A DNA stretch of 64,000 nucleotides from Rubrivivax sp. (GTDB lineage Bacteria; Pseudomonadota; Gammaproteobacteria; Burkholderiales; Burkholderiaceae_C). Below are positions 42,593 to 53,302 of the stretch, piece after piece. Location: positions 62,001 to 126,000 of the forward strand of contig JALHMT010000009.1 of assembly GCA_022843905.1 (NCBI GenBank), written 5' to 3'. The notes under the pieces were generated by a model. That model saw nothing but the letters and a program-made list of their open reading frames with translations. It searched no databases and was not told the DNA's origin. Made by a program: the position numbers and the translations under genes. The stretch's first letter is position 1; each line of letters begins with the position of its first letter.

Positions 42593-43504
42593 TCACTCTT
42601 CGGGCCAGTACAGCCGCATCGGGTTGGTGACCAGCAGCTTGCGCTGCAGTTCGGGCGTGGTGGCGATGTGGGGAATGAAGTCGACCAGCAGGCCGTCGTC
42701 GGGCATGTGGTCCTTCAGGTTGGGGTGCGGCCAGTCGGTGCCCCACAGCACGCGGTCCGGGAAGGTCTCGACGATGCGGCGCGCGAAGGGCACGACGTCG
42801 CGGTAGGCGGCCTGTTCTCCGTTCAGCGCCTTCGGGCCGCTCACCGACAGCCGCTCCGGGCAGCTCACCTTGCTCCACACGTTGTCGTGCTCGCGCATGA
42901 ACTTCACGAACAGCTCGAACTCCGGCCCGTCCAGCGGCTTGCTCACGTCGGGGCGGCCCATGTGGTCGACCACCACCGTGGTGGGCAGTGCGGTGAAGAA
43001 GTCCCACAGCTCCGGCAGGTCGACCGCCTCGAAGTAGATGACGACGTGCCAGCCCCAGGCCCGGATGCGGCCGGCGATCTCCAGCAGCTCGTCCTTGGGC
43101 GTGAAGTCGACCAGGCGCTTGACGAAGTTGAAGCGCACGCCGCGCACGCCGGCGTCGTGCATGGCCTGCAGCTCGGCGTCACTGACGCTGCGCCGCACGG
43201 TGGCCACGCCACGCGCCTTGCCGTTCGACGCGAGGCAGGCGTCGACCAGGGCGCGGTTGTCGGCACCGTGGCAGGTGGCCTGCACGATGACGTTGCGCGC
43301 GAAGCCCAGGTGGTCGCGCAGCGCGAACAGCTGCTGCTTGCTGGCGTCGCAGGGCGTGTACTTGCGCTCGGGCGCGAAGGGGAATTCCGCGCCGGGGCCG
43401 AAGACGTGGCAATGCGCGTCGACGCTGCCGGCCGGCACCTGGAATCGCGGGCGGCTGGGGCCGGCGTACCAGTCCAGCCAGCCGGGGGTCTTCTCGAAGC
43501 TCAT
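42593..43504 (-). CDS. ligI: 2-pyrone-4,6-dicarboxylate hydrolase
   Basis: FQVPAGSVDAHCHVFGPGAEFPFAPERKYTPCDASKQQLFALRDHLG; within the lig cluster. Confidence 0.93.
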   Translation of the reverse strand: MSFEKTPGWLDWYAGPSRPRFQVPAGSVDAHCHVFGPGAEFPFAPERKYTPCDASKQQLFALRDHLGFARNVIVQATCHGADNRALVDACLASNGKARGVATVRRSVSDAELQAMHDAGVRGVRFNFVKRLVDFTPKDELLEIAGRIRAWGWHVVIYFEAVDLPELWDFFTALPTTVVVDHMGRPDVSKPLDGPEFELFVKFMREHDNVWSKVSCPERLSVSGPKALNGEQAAYRDVVPFARRIVETFPDRVLWGTDWPHPNLKDHMPDDGLLVDFIPHIATTPELQRKLLVTNPMRLYWPEE

Positions 43505-43505
43505 G

Positions 43506-44414
43506 TCAGTCCTTGTTCCGTGCCAGGTGCGCGAGGACGCGGTCGGCCTCTGTCCGCCAGTCGGCGCTGCGTGCGAAGCCCGGTGTGCCGCGCGTGCCGA
43601 AGAGGCCGGCGTCACCGAGGTCGGCCACCCAGGCCTGGCGCTCGGCCGTGCCGCTGGCGCTGAAGGGCTCCAGGCCGGCTTCGCGCACCGTCTGCGCCAC
43701 TTCGCGCACCTCTTCGCTGCGGCGCCGGCCGTGTTCGATCACACGCTGGAAGAAGTAGGCCGCCTGCTTCTCCCAGTCGATGCCGGGGAAGGTCTCGTAG
43801 AGCGAAGCGATCACCGCGTCTTCCACGCCATAGGCGCGTGCCGTGGTGAAGCTCTCGATGACCATGGCCTCCAGGCCCTTGATCATCACGCTGCGGCACA
43901 TCTTGGTGGCGCTGGCCACGCCGAGTTTCTCGCTGGCGACCTTGGCGGCGAAGCCGAGGTCGTTGAGCAAGGGCAGCAGCGCCGGAGCGTCGGGGCCGCC
44001 CAGCAGCAGCGGCACCTTGATGCGGTAGGGCGGCAGCGAGGTCATCACCGCGCCTTCGACATAGCGCCCGCCGGCGGCGTTGATCAGCGTCGACGCGGCG
44101 ATCTTGGCGCCGGGCGACGCCGAGTTGAAGTCGAGGAAGAAGGCGCCGGCGGGGAAGGCCGTGGCGCAGGCCTGTGCCACGGCCACGGTCTGGCTGGCGG
44201 TGACGGCGGAGATCACGAGCGTGGCGCCGCGCAGGGCCTCGGCCGGACTCGCAGCGAGCTGGGTGCCACGCTGCTTCGCGTGGGCGACCAGCGGCGCGGC
44301 GCGCGACGGATCGTCGAGCTTGAGGTCGTAGGCCGTGACCGCTACCCCGCGCACACGCAGGTCTTCGGCCAGGATGCTGCCGACCTCGCCGTAGCCGATC
44401 ATCGCGATGCGCAT
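43506..44414 (-). CDS. NAD(P)-dependent 6-phosphogluconate dehydrogenase-like oxidoreductase with DUF1932-like C-terminus
   Basis: MRIAMIGYGEVGSILAEDLRVRGVAVTAYDLKLDD; alternative GTG start at 44423. Confidence 0.85.
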   Translation of the reverse strand: MRIAMIGYGEVGSILAEDLRVRGVAVTAYDLKLDDPSRAAPLVAHAKQRGTQLAASPAEALRGATLVISAVTASQTVAVAQACATAFPAGAFFLDFNSASPGAKIAASTLINAAGGRYVEGAVMTSLPPYRIKVPLLLGGPDAPALLPLLNDLGFAAKVASEKLGVASATKMCRSVMIKGLEAMVIESFTTARAYGVEDAVIASLYETFPGIDWEKQAAYFFQRVIEHGRRRSEEVREVAQTVREAGLEPFSASGTAERQAWVADLGDAGLFGTRGTPGFARSADWRTEADRVLAHLARNKD

Positions 44415-44433
44415 ATCGCTCACTGAGGCGTCC

Positions 44434-45117
44434 TCAATCGATGTAGCGCAGGCCGGCTTTTTCCAGCGGCTCGCGCATCTTGTACATGTCCAGGCCCAGG
44501 ATGCCCGAGGCCAGCTTGTCGCGCTTCTCGCCTTCGTTGGCCTCGCGCGCCTTCGCGGCTGCCAGGGTCTTGGCGGCCATCGCGCGCGGCACGCAGACCA
44601 CGCCATCGTCGTCGGCCACGATCACGTCGCCCGGGTGCACCAGCGCGCCGGCGCAGACCACGGGGATGTTCACCGAGCCGATCGTGGCCTTGATGGTGCC
44701 CTTGCTGCTGATGGCCTTGCTCCACACCGGGAAGCGCATCTCGGTGAGCGTCTTCACGTCGCGCACGCCGGCGTCGATGACCAGCGCCCGCGCGCCGCGC
44801 GCCTGGAAGCTGGTGGCCAGCAGGTCGCCGAAGTAGCCGTCGGTGCATTCGGCGGTGATGGCCGCCACGACGATGTCGCCAGGGCGGATCTGCTCGGCCA
44901 CGACGTGCATCATCCAGTTGTCGCCCGGGTGCAGCAGCACGGTGCAGGCCGTGCCCGACACCATCGCCCCGGCGTAGATCGGCCGCATGTACGGCTGCAT
45001 CAGGCCGACGCGGCCCATCGCCTCGTGCACGGTGGCCGAGCCCAGGCCCGCCAGCGCGTCGGCGGTGGCGGCATCGGTGCGGACGATGTTGCGGTAGACC
45101 ACGCCCAGTTCGTACAT
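44434..45117 (-). CDS. ligK: 4-carboxy-4-hydroxy-2-oxoadipate aldolase (RraA-like)
   Basis: [48 protein letters not shown]... Confidence 0.92.
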   Translation of the reverse strand: MYELGVVYRNIVRTDAATADALAGLGSATVHEAMGRVGLMQPYMRPIYAGAMVSGTACTVLLHPGDNWMMHVVAEQIRPGDIVVAAITAECTDGYFGDLLATSFQARGARALVIDAGVRDVKTLTEMRFPVWSKAISSKGTIKATIGSVNIPVVCAGALVHPGDVIVADDDGVVCVPRAMAAKTLAAAKAREANEGEKRDKLASGILGLDMYKMREPLEKAGLRYID

Positions 45118-45118
45118 C

Positions 45119-46147
45119 TCACTTCCCCTTCAGTTTCAAGGCTGCATCGAGGCGCGGGAACACGCGCCGCGCATTGCCCTCGTAGACCATGAATCGCTGC
45201 TCGGGGCTGAGCTGGGTCGAGGCCTCGATGTAGCGCTTGGTGTCGTCGTAGTAGTGACCGGTCTCGGGGTCGATGCCGCGCACGGCGCCGATCATCTCGC
45301 TGGCGAACAGGATGTTCTCGACCGGGATCACCTTGGTCAGCAGGTCGATGCCGGGCTGGTGGTAGACGCAGGTGTCGAAGAAGATGTTCTTCAGCAGGTG
45401 GTCCTTCAGCAGCGGCTTCTTCATCTCCTGCGCCAGGCCGCGGAAGCGGCCCCAGTGGTAGGGCACGGCGCCACCGCCGTGCGGGATGAGGAACTTCAGC
45501 GTCGGGAAGTCCTTGAACAGGTCGGACGTCAGGCACTGCATGAAGGCCGTCGTGTCGGCGTTCAGGTAGTGCGCCCCGGTGGTGTGGAAGCAGGCGTTGC
45601 AGCTGGTGCTGACGTGGATCATCGCCGGGATGTCGTACTCGACCATCTTCTCGTAGATGGGGTACCAGTGGCGGTCGCTCAGCGGTGGCGAATTCCAGTG
45701 CCCGCCCGAGGGGTCGGGGTTCAGGTTGATGCCCACGTTGCCGTACTGCTCCACGCACTTCACCAGCTCGGGGATGCAGGTCTTCGGGTCCACGCCCGGG
45801 CTCTGAGGCAGCATCGCGGCGGGGATGAAGTGGTCTGGGAACAGCCGGCTGACGCGGAAGCACAGCTCGTTGCAGATCGCGGCCCAGGTGCTGCTGACCT
45901 GGAAGTCGCCGATGTGGTGCGCCATGAAGCTGGCGCGCGGGCTGAAGATGGTGAGGTCGCTCCCGCGCTCGCGCATCAGGCGCAGCTGGTTGCTCTCGAT
46001 CGACTCGCGCAGTTCGTCGTCGCTGATGCGCAGGTCGGATACCTTGGGCATCAGGGCCGGGTCCTGGATGCCGGCGATCTGGGCGTTGCGCCAGCTCTCC
46101 AGCGCCTTGGGCGCGGTGGTGTAGTGGCCGTGGCAGTCGATGATCAT
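45119..46147 (-). CDS. ligJ: 4-oxalomesaconate hydratase (amidohydrolase superfamily)
   Basis: [51 protein letters not shown]. Confidence 0.92.
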   Translation of the reverse strand: MIIDCHGHYTTAPKALESWRNAQIAGIQDPALMPKVSDLRISDDELRESIESNQLRLMRERGSDLTIFSPRASFMAHHIGDFQVSSTWAAICNELCFRVSRLFPDHFIPAAMLPQSPGVDPKTCIPELVKCVEQYGNVGINLNPDPSGGHWNSPPLSDRHWYPIYEKMVEYDIPAMIHVSTSCNACFHTTGAHYLNADTTAFMQCLTSDLFKDFPTLKFLIPHGGGAVPYHWGRFRGLAQEMKKPLLKDHLLKNIFFDTCVYHQPGIDLLTKVIPVENILFASEMIGAVRGIDPETGHYYDDTKRYIEASTQLSPEQRFMVYEGNARRVFPRLDAALKLKGK

Positions 46148-46192
46148 GGTGGAGTCCTCGGAGGTCCGGGTCGGGAGGCGATGACGGTGGAT

Positions 46193-46891
46193 TCAGGCGG
46201 GTTCCATGCCTTGTCGGCGCTTGGCCTCGGCGGTGGCTGGAGAAGCCATCCACGCCAGCAGTTCGCGCACGGCCGGGGCCTGTGCCGACGTCGCGCAAAG
46301 CGCACCGGAGAAGGTGGTGATGAACTGCACCCCGGGTGGCAACGAACCCACCACGCTGATGCCCTTCAAGTGCATCAGCTCGCTGAGCTGCTGGAAGCCG
46401 AGCTCGACCTCGCCGCGGGCCACCAGCGAACCCACCGGCACGCCCGGTGGCGCCTGCACCAGTCGCGCGGCGATCTGCGCGGCGATGCCCCAGCGCTCGA
46501 AGAGCTGGGTCAGGTACACGCCGCTCGGGCCGGTGGAGCAGCTGATGCTGCGTGCTGCCAACACGGCGGCCTTCAAGTCGGCTTCGCTGGCGATGTCGGG
46601 CACTGCGGCACCCTCGCGCACTGCCACGGCCACCGGCGAACGCACCAGGTCGACGCGGCTTCCTTGCACCACGGCGCCGGCGGCGATGAGCTTGTCGATG
46701 GCGTCGGCCGCGAGAAAGACCACGTCGAAGGACTCGCCGGCGGCCACACGCCTGCCCGCGTCGACGCCGCCGACGGCTTCCACGCGCAAGCTTTGGCCGG
46801 CATGGGCCTGCCAGGCTTGGGCCAGGTCTGTCAGCAGCAGCCGCGTGGCCATCGACGAAATGCCGGTCAAGGTGAGGGGTGCAGCAGACAT
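46193..46891 (-). CDS. Substrate-binding-protein-like (ModA-type fold) protein without an apparent signal peptide
   Basis: LTLTGISSMATRLLLTDLAQAWQAHAGQSLRVEAVGGVDAGRRVAAGESFDVVFLAADAIDKL; first gene of the lig operon. Confidence 0.75.
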   Translation of the reverse strand: MSAAPLTLTGISSMATRLLLTDLAQAWQAHAGQSLRVEAVGGVDAGRRVAAGESFDVVFLAADAIDKLIAAGAVVQGSRVDLVRSPVAVAVREGAAVPDIASEADLKAAVLAARSISCSTGPSGVYLTQLFERWGIAAQIAARLVQAPPGVPVGSLVARGEVELGFQQLSELMHLKGISVVGSLPPGVQFITTFSGALCATSAQAPAVRELLAWMASPATAEAKRRQGMEPA

Positions 46892-46948
46892 GCAGCGATT
46901 CTTCAGCACGGCAGCTCATGCATCAACAGGCGTTTCGCACTAGCTGAT

Positions 46949-46963
46949 ATGCCGGAACGGCAT
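46949..46963. promoter_or_regulatory. LysR-type regulator box (T-N11-A palindrome)
   Basis: ATGCCG-GAA-CGGCAT, perfect 6-bp arms between divergent lysR and lig operon. Confidence 0.6.
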
Positions 46964-46994
46964 TTCCCATGCGACACTGTGACAGCGGGCAGCC

Positions 46995-47894
46995 ATGGAC
47001 CTCAAGCAACTCGAGTACTTCACCCACGTCGCCGAACTCGGCAGCTTCACGCGTGCCTCCAGCTTCCTGGGCATTGCACAGCCGGCGCTGAGCCGGCAGG
47101 TGCGCGCGCTCGAGGTCGAGCTGCACCACAGCCTGCTGGAGCGCAACGGCCGTGGCGTGGTGCTCACGGAGGCCGGCCAGCGCCTGTTGGCGCACGCCCG
47201 CGGCATCCTGCAGCAAGTCGAGCGCGCGCGGCACGAGATGGACGATCTGCGAGGAGCCGCCAGCGGCCGCCTGGCCATTGCCCTGCCGCCCAGCGTCAGC
47301 CGCACGCTCACCGCGCCGCTGGTGCAGGCGTTCCGTACCCGGTTGCCGCAGGCCACGCCCAGCGTGGTGGAAGGCTTGTCGACCTATGTGCTGGAGTGGC
47401 TGATCATCGGTCGCGTCGACTGCGGGGTGGTCTACAACGTCACGCCATCGCCGGCCATCGACCTGCAGCCCGTGCTCGACGAAGCGCTGTATCTGGTGTC
47501 GGCAAGGCAGCCCGGCCAGGCCATGGTGGGCCGCACGGCCTCGCTGGCCGACCTCGCCGATCGCCCGCTGGTCATTCCCAGCCGCCCCCACTCGCTGCGC
47601 ATGGTGGTGGAAACCGCCCTCGCCAACGAAGGCCGGCGCGCCAAGGTGGCACTGGAAGTCGAGAGCGTCCCCGCCATCCTCGAACTCGTGCGCCAGGGCG
47701 GCGTGCACGCCGTGCTGGCCCACAACGCCATCCGCAGCAGCGGTGACGAACCAGCCTTCCAGCGCCGCCCCATCGGCAAGCCCCCGCTGGCCACCACGCT
47801 CTGGATCGCCACATCGGCCCAGCGCCCCAGAGGCCCTCTGATCGAACAAGGCACCGCCCTGGTCAGAGAACTCCTGATGAAACTCTGGGCCTGA
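46995..47894 (+). CDS. LysR family transcriptional regulator (probable lig/pmd regulator)
   Basis: MDLKQLEYFTHVAELGSFTRASSFLGIAQPALSRQVRALEVELHHSLLERNGRGVVLTEAG. Confidence 0.95.
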   Translation: MDLKQLEYFTHVAELGSFTRASSFLGIAQPALSRQVRALEVELHHSLLERNGRGVVLTEAGQRLLAHARGILQQVERARHEMDDLRGAASGRLAIALPPSVSRTLTAPLVQAFRTRLPQATPSVVEGLSTYVLEWLIIGRVDCGVVYNVTPSPAIDLQPVLDEALYLVSARQPGQAMVGRTASLADLADRPLVIPSRPHSLRMVVETALANEGRRAKVALEVESVPAILELVRQGGVHAVLAHNAIRSSGDEPAFQRRPIGKPPLATTLWIATSAQRPRGPLIEQGTALVRELLMKLWA

Positions 47895-47910
47895 AACACA
47901 ACCACCAGGA

Positions 47911-48137
47911 GCAAGACGCCGCAGGCGTCGAGCGACCCATCAAGCGGACGCCGCAGATCCGGCCCTGCCGGTCCAACAGGGTCGCCACTGGGGGGAGCCC
48001 CGAAGGCGCTTCGGGGGGCCATTGAAGCAAGACGCCGCAGGCGTCGAGCGACCCATCAAGCGGACGCCGTGGACGGGCTTTGCCCGGCCACCGGGGTCGC
48101 CCCCTTGAGGGGGAGCGGCGAAGCCGCTACGGGGGTG
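47911..48137. repeat. Tandem pair of the dispersed GC-rich repeat (units about 47911-48019 and 48027-48137)
   Basis: Exact 43-bp repeat GCAAGACGCCGCAGGCGTCGAGCGACCCATCAAGCGGACGCCG at 47911-47953 and 48027-48069, each followed by the GC-rich hairpin tail. Confidence 0.85.
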
Positions 48138-48141
48138 GGCC

Positions 48142-48900
48142 TTACTTCGGCGCCATCCGAATCGCCCCGTCCAGCCGGATCACCTCGCCGTTCAGCATGT
48201 CGTTGGTGATGATCTGGTGCACCAGCTTGGCATAGTCCTCGGGCTTGCCCAGGCGACTGGGGAAGGGCACGCTGGCGGCCAGCGCGTCCTGCACATCCTG
48301 CGGCATCGAGAACAACATCGGCGTGCCGAAGATGCCCGGCGCGATGGTCATGTTGCGGATGCCGTTGCGCGCCAGGTCGCGCGCGATGGGCAAGGTCATG
48401 CCGACCACGCCGCCCTTGGACGCCGAGTAGGCGGCCTGGCCGATCTGGCCGTCGTAGGCCGCCACGCTGGCGGTGCTGATCATCACGCCGCGCTCGCCGG
48501 TGGCCTCGGGCGTGTTCTTGCACATCGCCTCGGCAGCCAGGCGGATCATGTTGAAGCTGCCGACCAGGTTGACCATGATGGTCTTGGTGAAGTTACCGAG
48601 CGGGTGCGCGCCGTCCTTGCCCACGGTCTTGATGGCCGGCGCGATGCCCGCGCAGTTCACCAGGCCCATCAGCTTGCCCTGACCGGTGGCGGCGGCCACC
48701 ACGGCCTGGCCATCGGCTTCCTGGCTGACATCGCACTTCACGAACTGGCCGCCCAGTTCCCTGGCGATGGCCTCGCCGCGCTCGACCTGCAAGTCGGCGA
48801 TGACGACCTTGCCGCCGTGTGCGGCCAGCATGCGCGCCGTGCCTTCGCCCAGGCCGGACGCGCCGCCCGTGACGATGAAGACCTTGCCCGAAATGTCCAT
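48142..48900 (-). CDS. Short-chain dehydrogenase/reductase (3-hydroxyacyl-CoA dehydrogenase-like)
   Basis: [59 protein letters not shown]. Confidence 0.92.
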   Translation of the reverse strand: MDISGKVFIVTGGASGLGEGTARMLAAHGGKVVIADLQVERGEAIARELGGQFVKCDVSQEADGQAVVAAATGQGKLMGLVNCAGIAPAIKTVGKDGAHPLGNFTKTIMVNLVGSFNMIRLAAEAMCKNTPEATGERGVMISTASVAAYDGQIGQAAYSASKGGVVGMTLPIARDLARNGIRNMTIAPGIFGTPMLFSMPQDVQDALAASVPFPSRLGKPEDYAKLVHQIITNDMLNGEVIRLDGAIRMAPK

Positions 48901-48925
48901 GGAAACTCCTCGTGTGGGGTTGCGG

Positions 48926-48941
48926 TTGACGTTAACGTCAA
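48926..48941. promoter_or_regulatory. 16-bp perfect palindrome TTGACGTTAACGTCAA upstream of the SDR gene
   Basis: Direct reading; 25 bp upstream of the SDR start. Confidence 0.65.
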
Positions 48942-48954
48942 TTGTCATGCAGAA

Positions 48955-48977
48955 CAAAGCCACCTCGCGGGTGGCTT
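48955..48977 (-). terminator. Intrinsic terminator candidate for adk
   Basis: Minus strand AAGCCACC-CGCGA-GGTGGCTT followed by TG (T-rich TGTTC). Confidence 0.6.
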
Positions 48978-49017
48978 GTTCCGGAACGCGGCGCAGGGGG
49001 CCTGCGCGCGGGAGCGC

Positions 49018-50552
<1,535 letters not shown>

Positions 50553-50566
50553 GGCCTGTGGCACTC

Positions 50567-50779
50567 TCAGACGTTGACCTGGGTCGGCCTCTCGCCGTCG
50601 GCAAGCGGCCGGGCCTCGCTTTCCAGCATCTGCGGGATGCCGTCGCGCACCGGGTAGGCCAGGTGGTCGGCCCGGCACACCAGTTCAACAGGGCGGTTCT
50701 CGACGTCGCGCCACAGTTCCAGGGGCCCCTTGCAGAGCGGACAGACGAGCAGGTTGAGCAGTCGGTGGTCGAGGGTCAT
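50567..50779 (-). CDS. Trm112/UPF0434 family protein
   Basis: [25 protein letters not shown]...[12 protein letters not shown]. Confidence 0.95.
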   Translation of the reverse strand: MTLDHRLLNLLVCPLCKGPLELWRDVENRPVELVCRADHLAYPVRDGIPQMLESEARPLADGERPTQVNV

Positions 50780-51834
50780 GGCGCGGTGAGCTGGGACAGC
50801 CGATGAAGCAAGGCGCGGGTGAAGGCCTCGGGAAGCCCGAAGTCTAGTCCGACCACCCACACCACCGTGCCGGCGACGGCCTTGCCGGCCAGCTTCACGG
50901 CATCCTTCTCGGTCAGCACCAGTTCGCGCGTGGCAGCGGGCCAGGGGAGGCTGTCGAAGCTGTGGTGATCCGCCAGCGGCAGCCGGGTGATGTCCAGTCC
51001 CGAAGCCTCCAGCATGGCGAAGAAGCGCTCGGGCGAGGCGATGCCGGCGGCGGCCAGCAGCGGCCGGCCCCGCAGCGCGGACAAGGGCACCGAGGCCGCC
51101 GCGCTGTCGGTGTCGCCAGCCAGCCAGGCGCCCAGCGGCACCGCCCGGCCCAGGGCCCGATCGATCAGCATGCCAGGCAACGGCGTGCTTGGCCGGGGCG
51201 CGTTGTAGAGCAGCCAGGTGTCGGGCGGCAGCGTGGCCGGCAACGCTTCGCGCAAGGGCCCGGCGGGCAGCAGCCGGCCGTTGCCGCATCCCCGTTCGTC
51301 GAAGACGATGACCGACAGGTCGCGTTGCAGCGCCGCGTGCTGAAGGCCGTCGTCGCAGACGATCACGGTCACTTCGGGGTGTGCCGCACGCATCGCCTGC
51401 GCAGCGGCCAGCCTGGCGCGTCCGACCCACACCGGCACGCCGGTGCGTCGTGCAATCAGCGACGGCTCGTCGCCCACGTAGGCCGGGGCGGCGCCCGGCC
51501 GAACCTCGATGGGCGCCTGTGCTGCACCGCCATAGCCGCGCGACAGCACACCGGGTCGCCAGCCGGCACCTTGCAGCACCTTCACGAGTGCGATCACGGT
51601 GGGTGTCTTGCCGGCACCGCCGACGACCAGGTTGCCGACGACGATGGTTGGAAGACCCGTGCCACCGCTGTGCTGCCAGCCGGCAGCGTACATCTGGCGT
51701 CGCAGTGCAGAGAGCGCGCCGTACAGGGCCGAGAGAGGCCGCAGCGCGTGGACCCAGGGTGCCGGCCGGGCGCGCCACCACTGCGTCTGCAATGCCCGGG
51801 CCCAGCCGGACCCGCTCGCGCGCGCTGCAGTCAT
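50776..51834 (-). CDS. lpxK: Tetraacyldisaccharide 4'-kinase
   Basis: IVVGNLVVGGAGKTPTVIALVKVLQ...VIVCDDGLQHAALQRDLSVIVFD. Confidence 0.97.
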   Translation of the reverse strand: MTAARASGSGWARALQTQWWRARPAPWVHALRPLSALYGALSALRRQMYAAGWQHSGGTGLPTIVVGNLVVGGAGKTPTVIALVKVLQGAGWRPGVLSRGYGGAAQAPIEVRPGAAPAYVGDEPSLIARRTGVPVWVGRARLAAAQAMRAAHPEVTVIVCDDGLQHAALQRDLSVIVFDERGCGNGRLLPAGPLREALPATLPPDTWLLYNAPRPSTPLPGMLIDRALGRAVPLGAWLAGDTDSAAASVPLSALRGRPLLAAAGIASPERFFAMLEASGLDITRLPLADHHSFDSLPWPAATRELVLTEKDAVKLAGKAVAGTVVWVVGLDFGLPEAFTRALLHRLSQLTAP

Positions 51835-51863
51835 CGCAAGCCTGGGCCGGTGCGGCGGCCAGG

Positions 51864-52286
51864 TCAGCGGCCGTTGCCGGGGGTCTGGGCGGCGAAGGTC
51901 AGGCGCGACAGCCCGGCGCGCCGCGCCGCATCCAGCACGTTGACCACGGCCTGGTGCGCGGCGGACGCGTCGGCAGAGACGATCACCACCGTGTCGCTGC
52001 GCCCGCTGGCCGCCGCACTGAGTGCCGTGGTGAGCAGTTCAACGCTGCGACCATCGACGGGCATCTTGTTGACCGAATAGCGGCCGTCGCCGGAGACGGC
52101 CACGATGATCTCCGTGGGCCGGTCCTTCAGCGTCTCGGCGTTGGCCGTCGGCAGCGTGACCTGCAGTTCCGTGAAGCGCGAGTAGGTCGTCGACAGCATC
52201 AGGAAGATCAGCACGACCAGCAGCACGTCGATGAACGGGATCAGGTTGATCTCCGGCTCGTCCTTCTGGCGGCGGCGGAACCTCAT
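51864..52286 (-). CDS. exbD: Biopolymer transport protein ExbD/TolR
   Basis: MRFRRRQKDEPEINLIPFIDVLLVVLIFLMLSTTY. Confidence 0.95.
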   Translation of the reverse strand: MRFRRRQKDEPEINLIPFIDVLLVVLIFLMLSTTYSRFTELQVTLPTANAETLKDRPTEIIVAVSGDGRYSVNKMPVDGRSVELLTTALSAAASGRSDTVVIVSADASAAHQAVVNVLDAARRAGLSRLTFAAQTPGNGR

Positions 52287-52300
52287 GGCGTCGCGGGCGT

Positions 52301-52942
52301 TCAGGCCGCAGCGGCGGGGGCCCGCACGACGAAGCGCATCAGGTGCGGCACCATGCGCTCGGCCGCCAGCTCCATGCCCAGTTCGAACTCCTCGACGCGG
52401 CCACGGAAGTAGCGATAGAACATCAGCGACGGGATGGCGACGATGAGCCCGAAGGCCGTGTTGTAGAGCGCCACCGAGATGCCGTGGGCGAGTTGCTCCG
52501 GGTTGGATTCGCCGGTCGGTGACTGCGAGCCGAAGATCTCGATCATGCCCACCACCGTGCCCAGCAGACCCAGCAGGGGCGCCGCCGAGGCGATGGTGCC
52601 CAGCGTGTTCAGGTAACGCTCCACGCGGTGCACGGCCTCGCGGCCGGCGTTCTCCAGGGACTGGCGCAAGGCCTGTTCGGTGATGCGAGGTTCAGCGATG
52701 ACGCTGCGCAGGCCCGCGGCCAGCACGCTGCCCAGCACCGAGTTGGCCGCCAGCTTGTTCACCACGTCGGCGCCAGGCAGGCTGCTCCGTGTGACGGTGA
52801 TCACTTCGTCCAGCAGGGCCGGCGGGGCGACCACCTTGGTGCGGAGTTGGTAGAAGCGCTCGATGATCAGCGCCAGCGCGACGATCGAGCAGAGAATCAG
52901 AGGCCAGATCGGCCAACCGGCCGCTTGTATGATGGAAAACAA
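52301..52942 (-). CDS. exbB: MotA/TolQ/ExbB proton channel family protein
   Basis: MFSIIQAAGWPIWPLILCSIVALALIIERFYQL...LGTIASAAPLLGLLGTVVGMIEIF. Confidence 0.95.
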   Translation of the reverse strand: MFSIIQAAGWPIWPLILCSIVALALIIERFYQLRTKVVAPPALLDEVITVTRSSLPGADVVNKLAANSVLGSVLAAGLRSVIAEPRITEQALRQSLENAGREAVHRVERYLNTLGTIASAAPLLGLLGTVVGMIEIFGSQSPTGESNPEQLAHGISVALYNTAFGLIVAIPSLMFYRYFRGRVEEFELGMELAAERMVPHLMRFVVRAPAAAA

Positions 52943-53088
52943 GGCTTCCTCTTGGGCGCAGGCAAGGTCTGCTTTGGCCGCGGATTATGTCCGATGGCCA
53001 GTCCGCCCCCGCTGCGGTCTTTCGGCAGCGATTTCGTTTCACCGGGGTGGCGTTCCGCTGCGGCCCGTCAGAGTGCCGTTCAGAGTCT

Positions 53089-53109
53089 TGTGGATAACTT
53101 TGTGGACAA
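53089..53109. promoter_or_regulatory. Two adjacent DnaA-box-like 9-mers (TGTGGATAA, TGTGGACAA)
   Basis: TGTGGATAA is the complement of TTATCCACA; the second has one mismatch; spacing 3 bp. Confidence 0.4.
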
Positions 53110-53212
53110 AGCCTAGCCAAGACTGACGAGTCGTCACGCGCGACCGGCCTGTGGACTCTTGCCTCATTTTTAAGCGGTCATTTTTTGTTCAAATTCAAGG
53201 ACTTGCGACAGA

Positions 53213-53234
53213 TTGACCGCGCCATTGCGGTCAA
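53213..53234. promoter_or_regulatory. Inverted repeat TTGACCGC-N6-GCGGTCAA upstream of xseA
   Basis: Perfect 8-bp arms; additional half-site GCGGTCA at 53174-53180. Confidence 0.55.
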
Positions 53235-53302
53235 CAGGGCCGTTCCGGCCCGTGTTCACGCGCCTGTGGAGTTCTGCGCCCGCGGCTGCTCTGGGCCATC
53301 GC

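Noticed and set aside
53089-53234. Possible chromosomal origin of replication
   Set aside because: Only two good DnaA-box-like sites and none of the usual oriC neighbours (dnaA, dnaN, gyrB, rpmH, parAB); treated as a regulatory or titration candidate instead.
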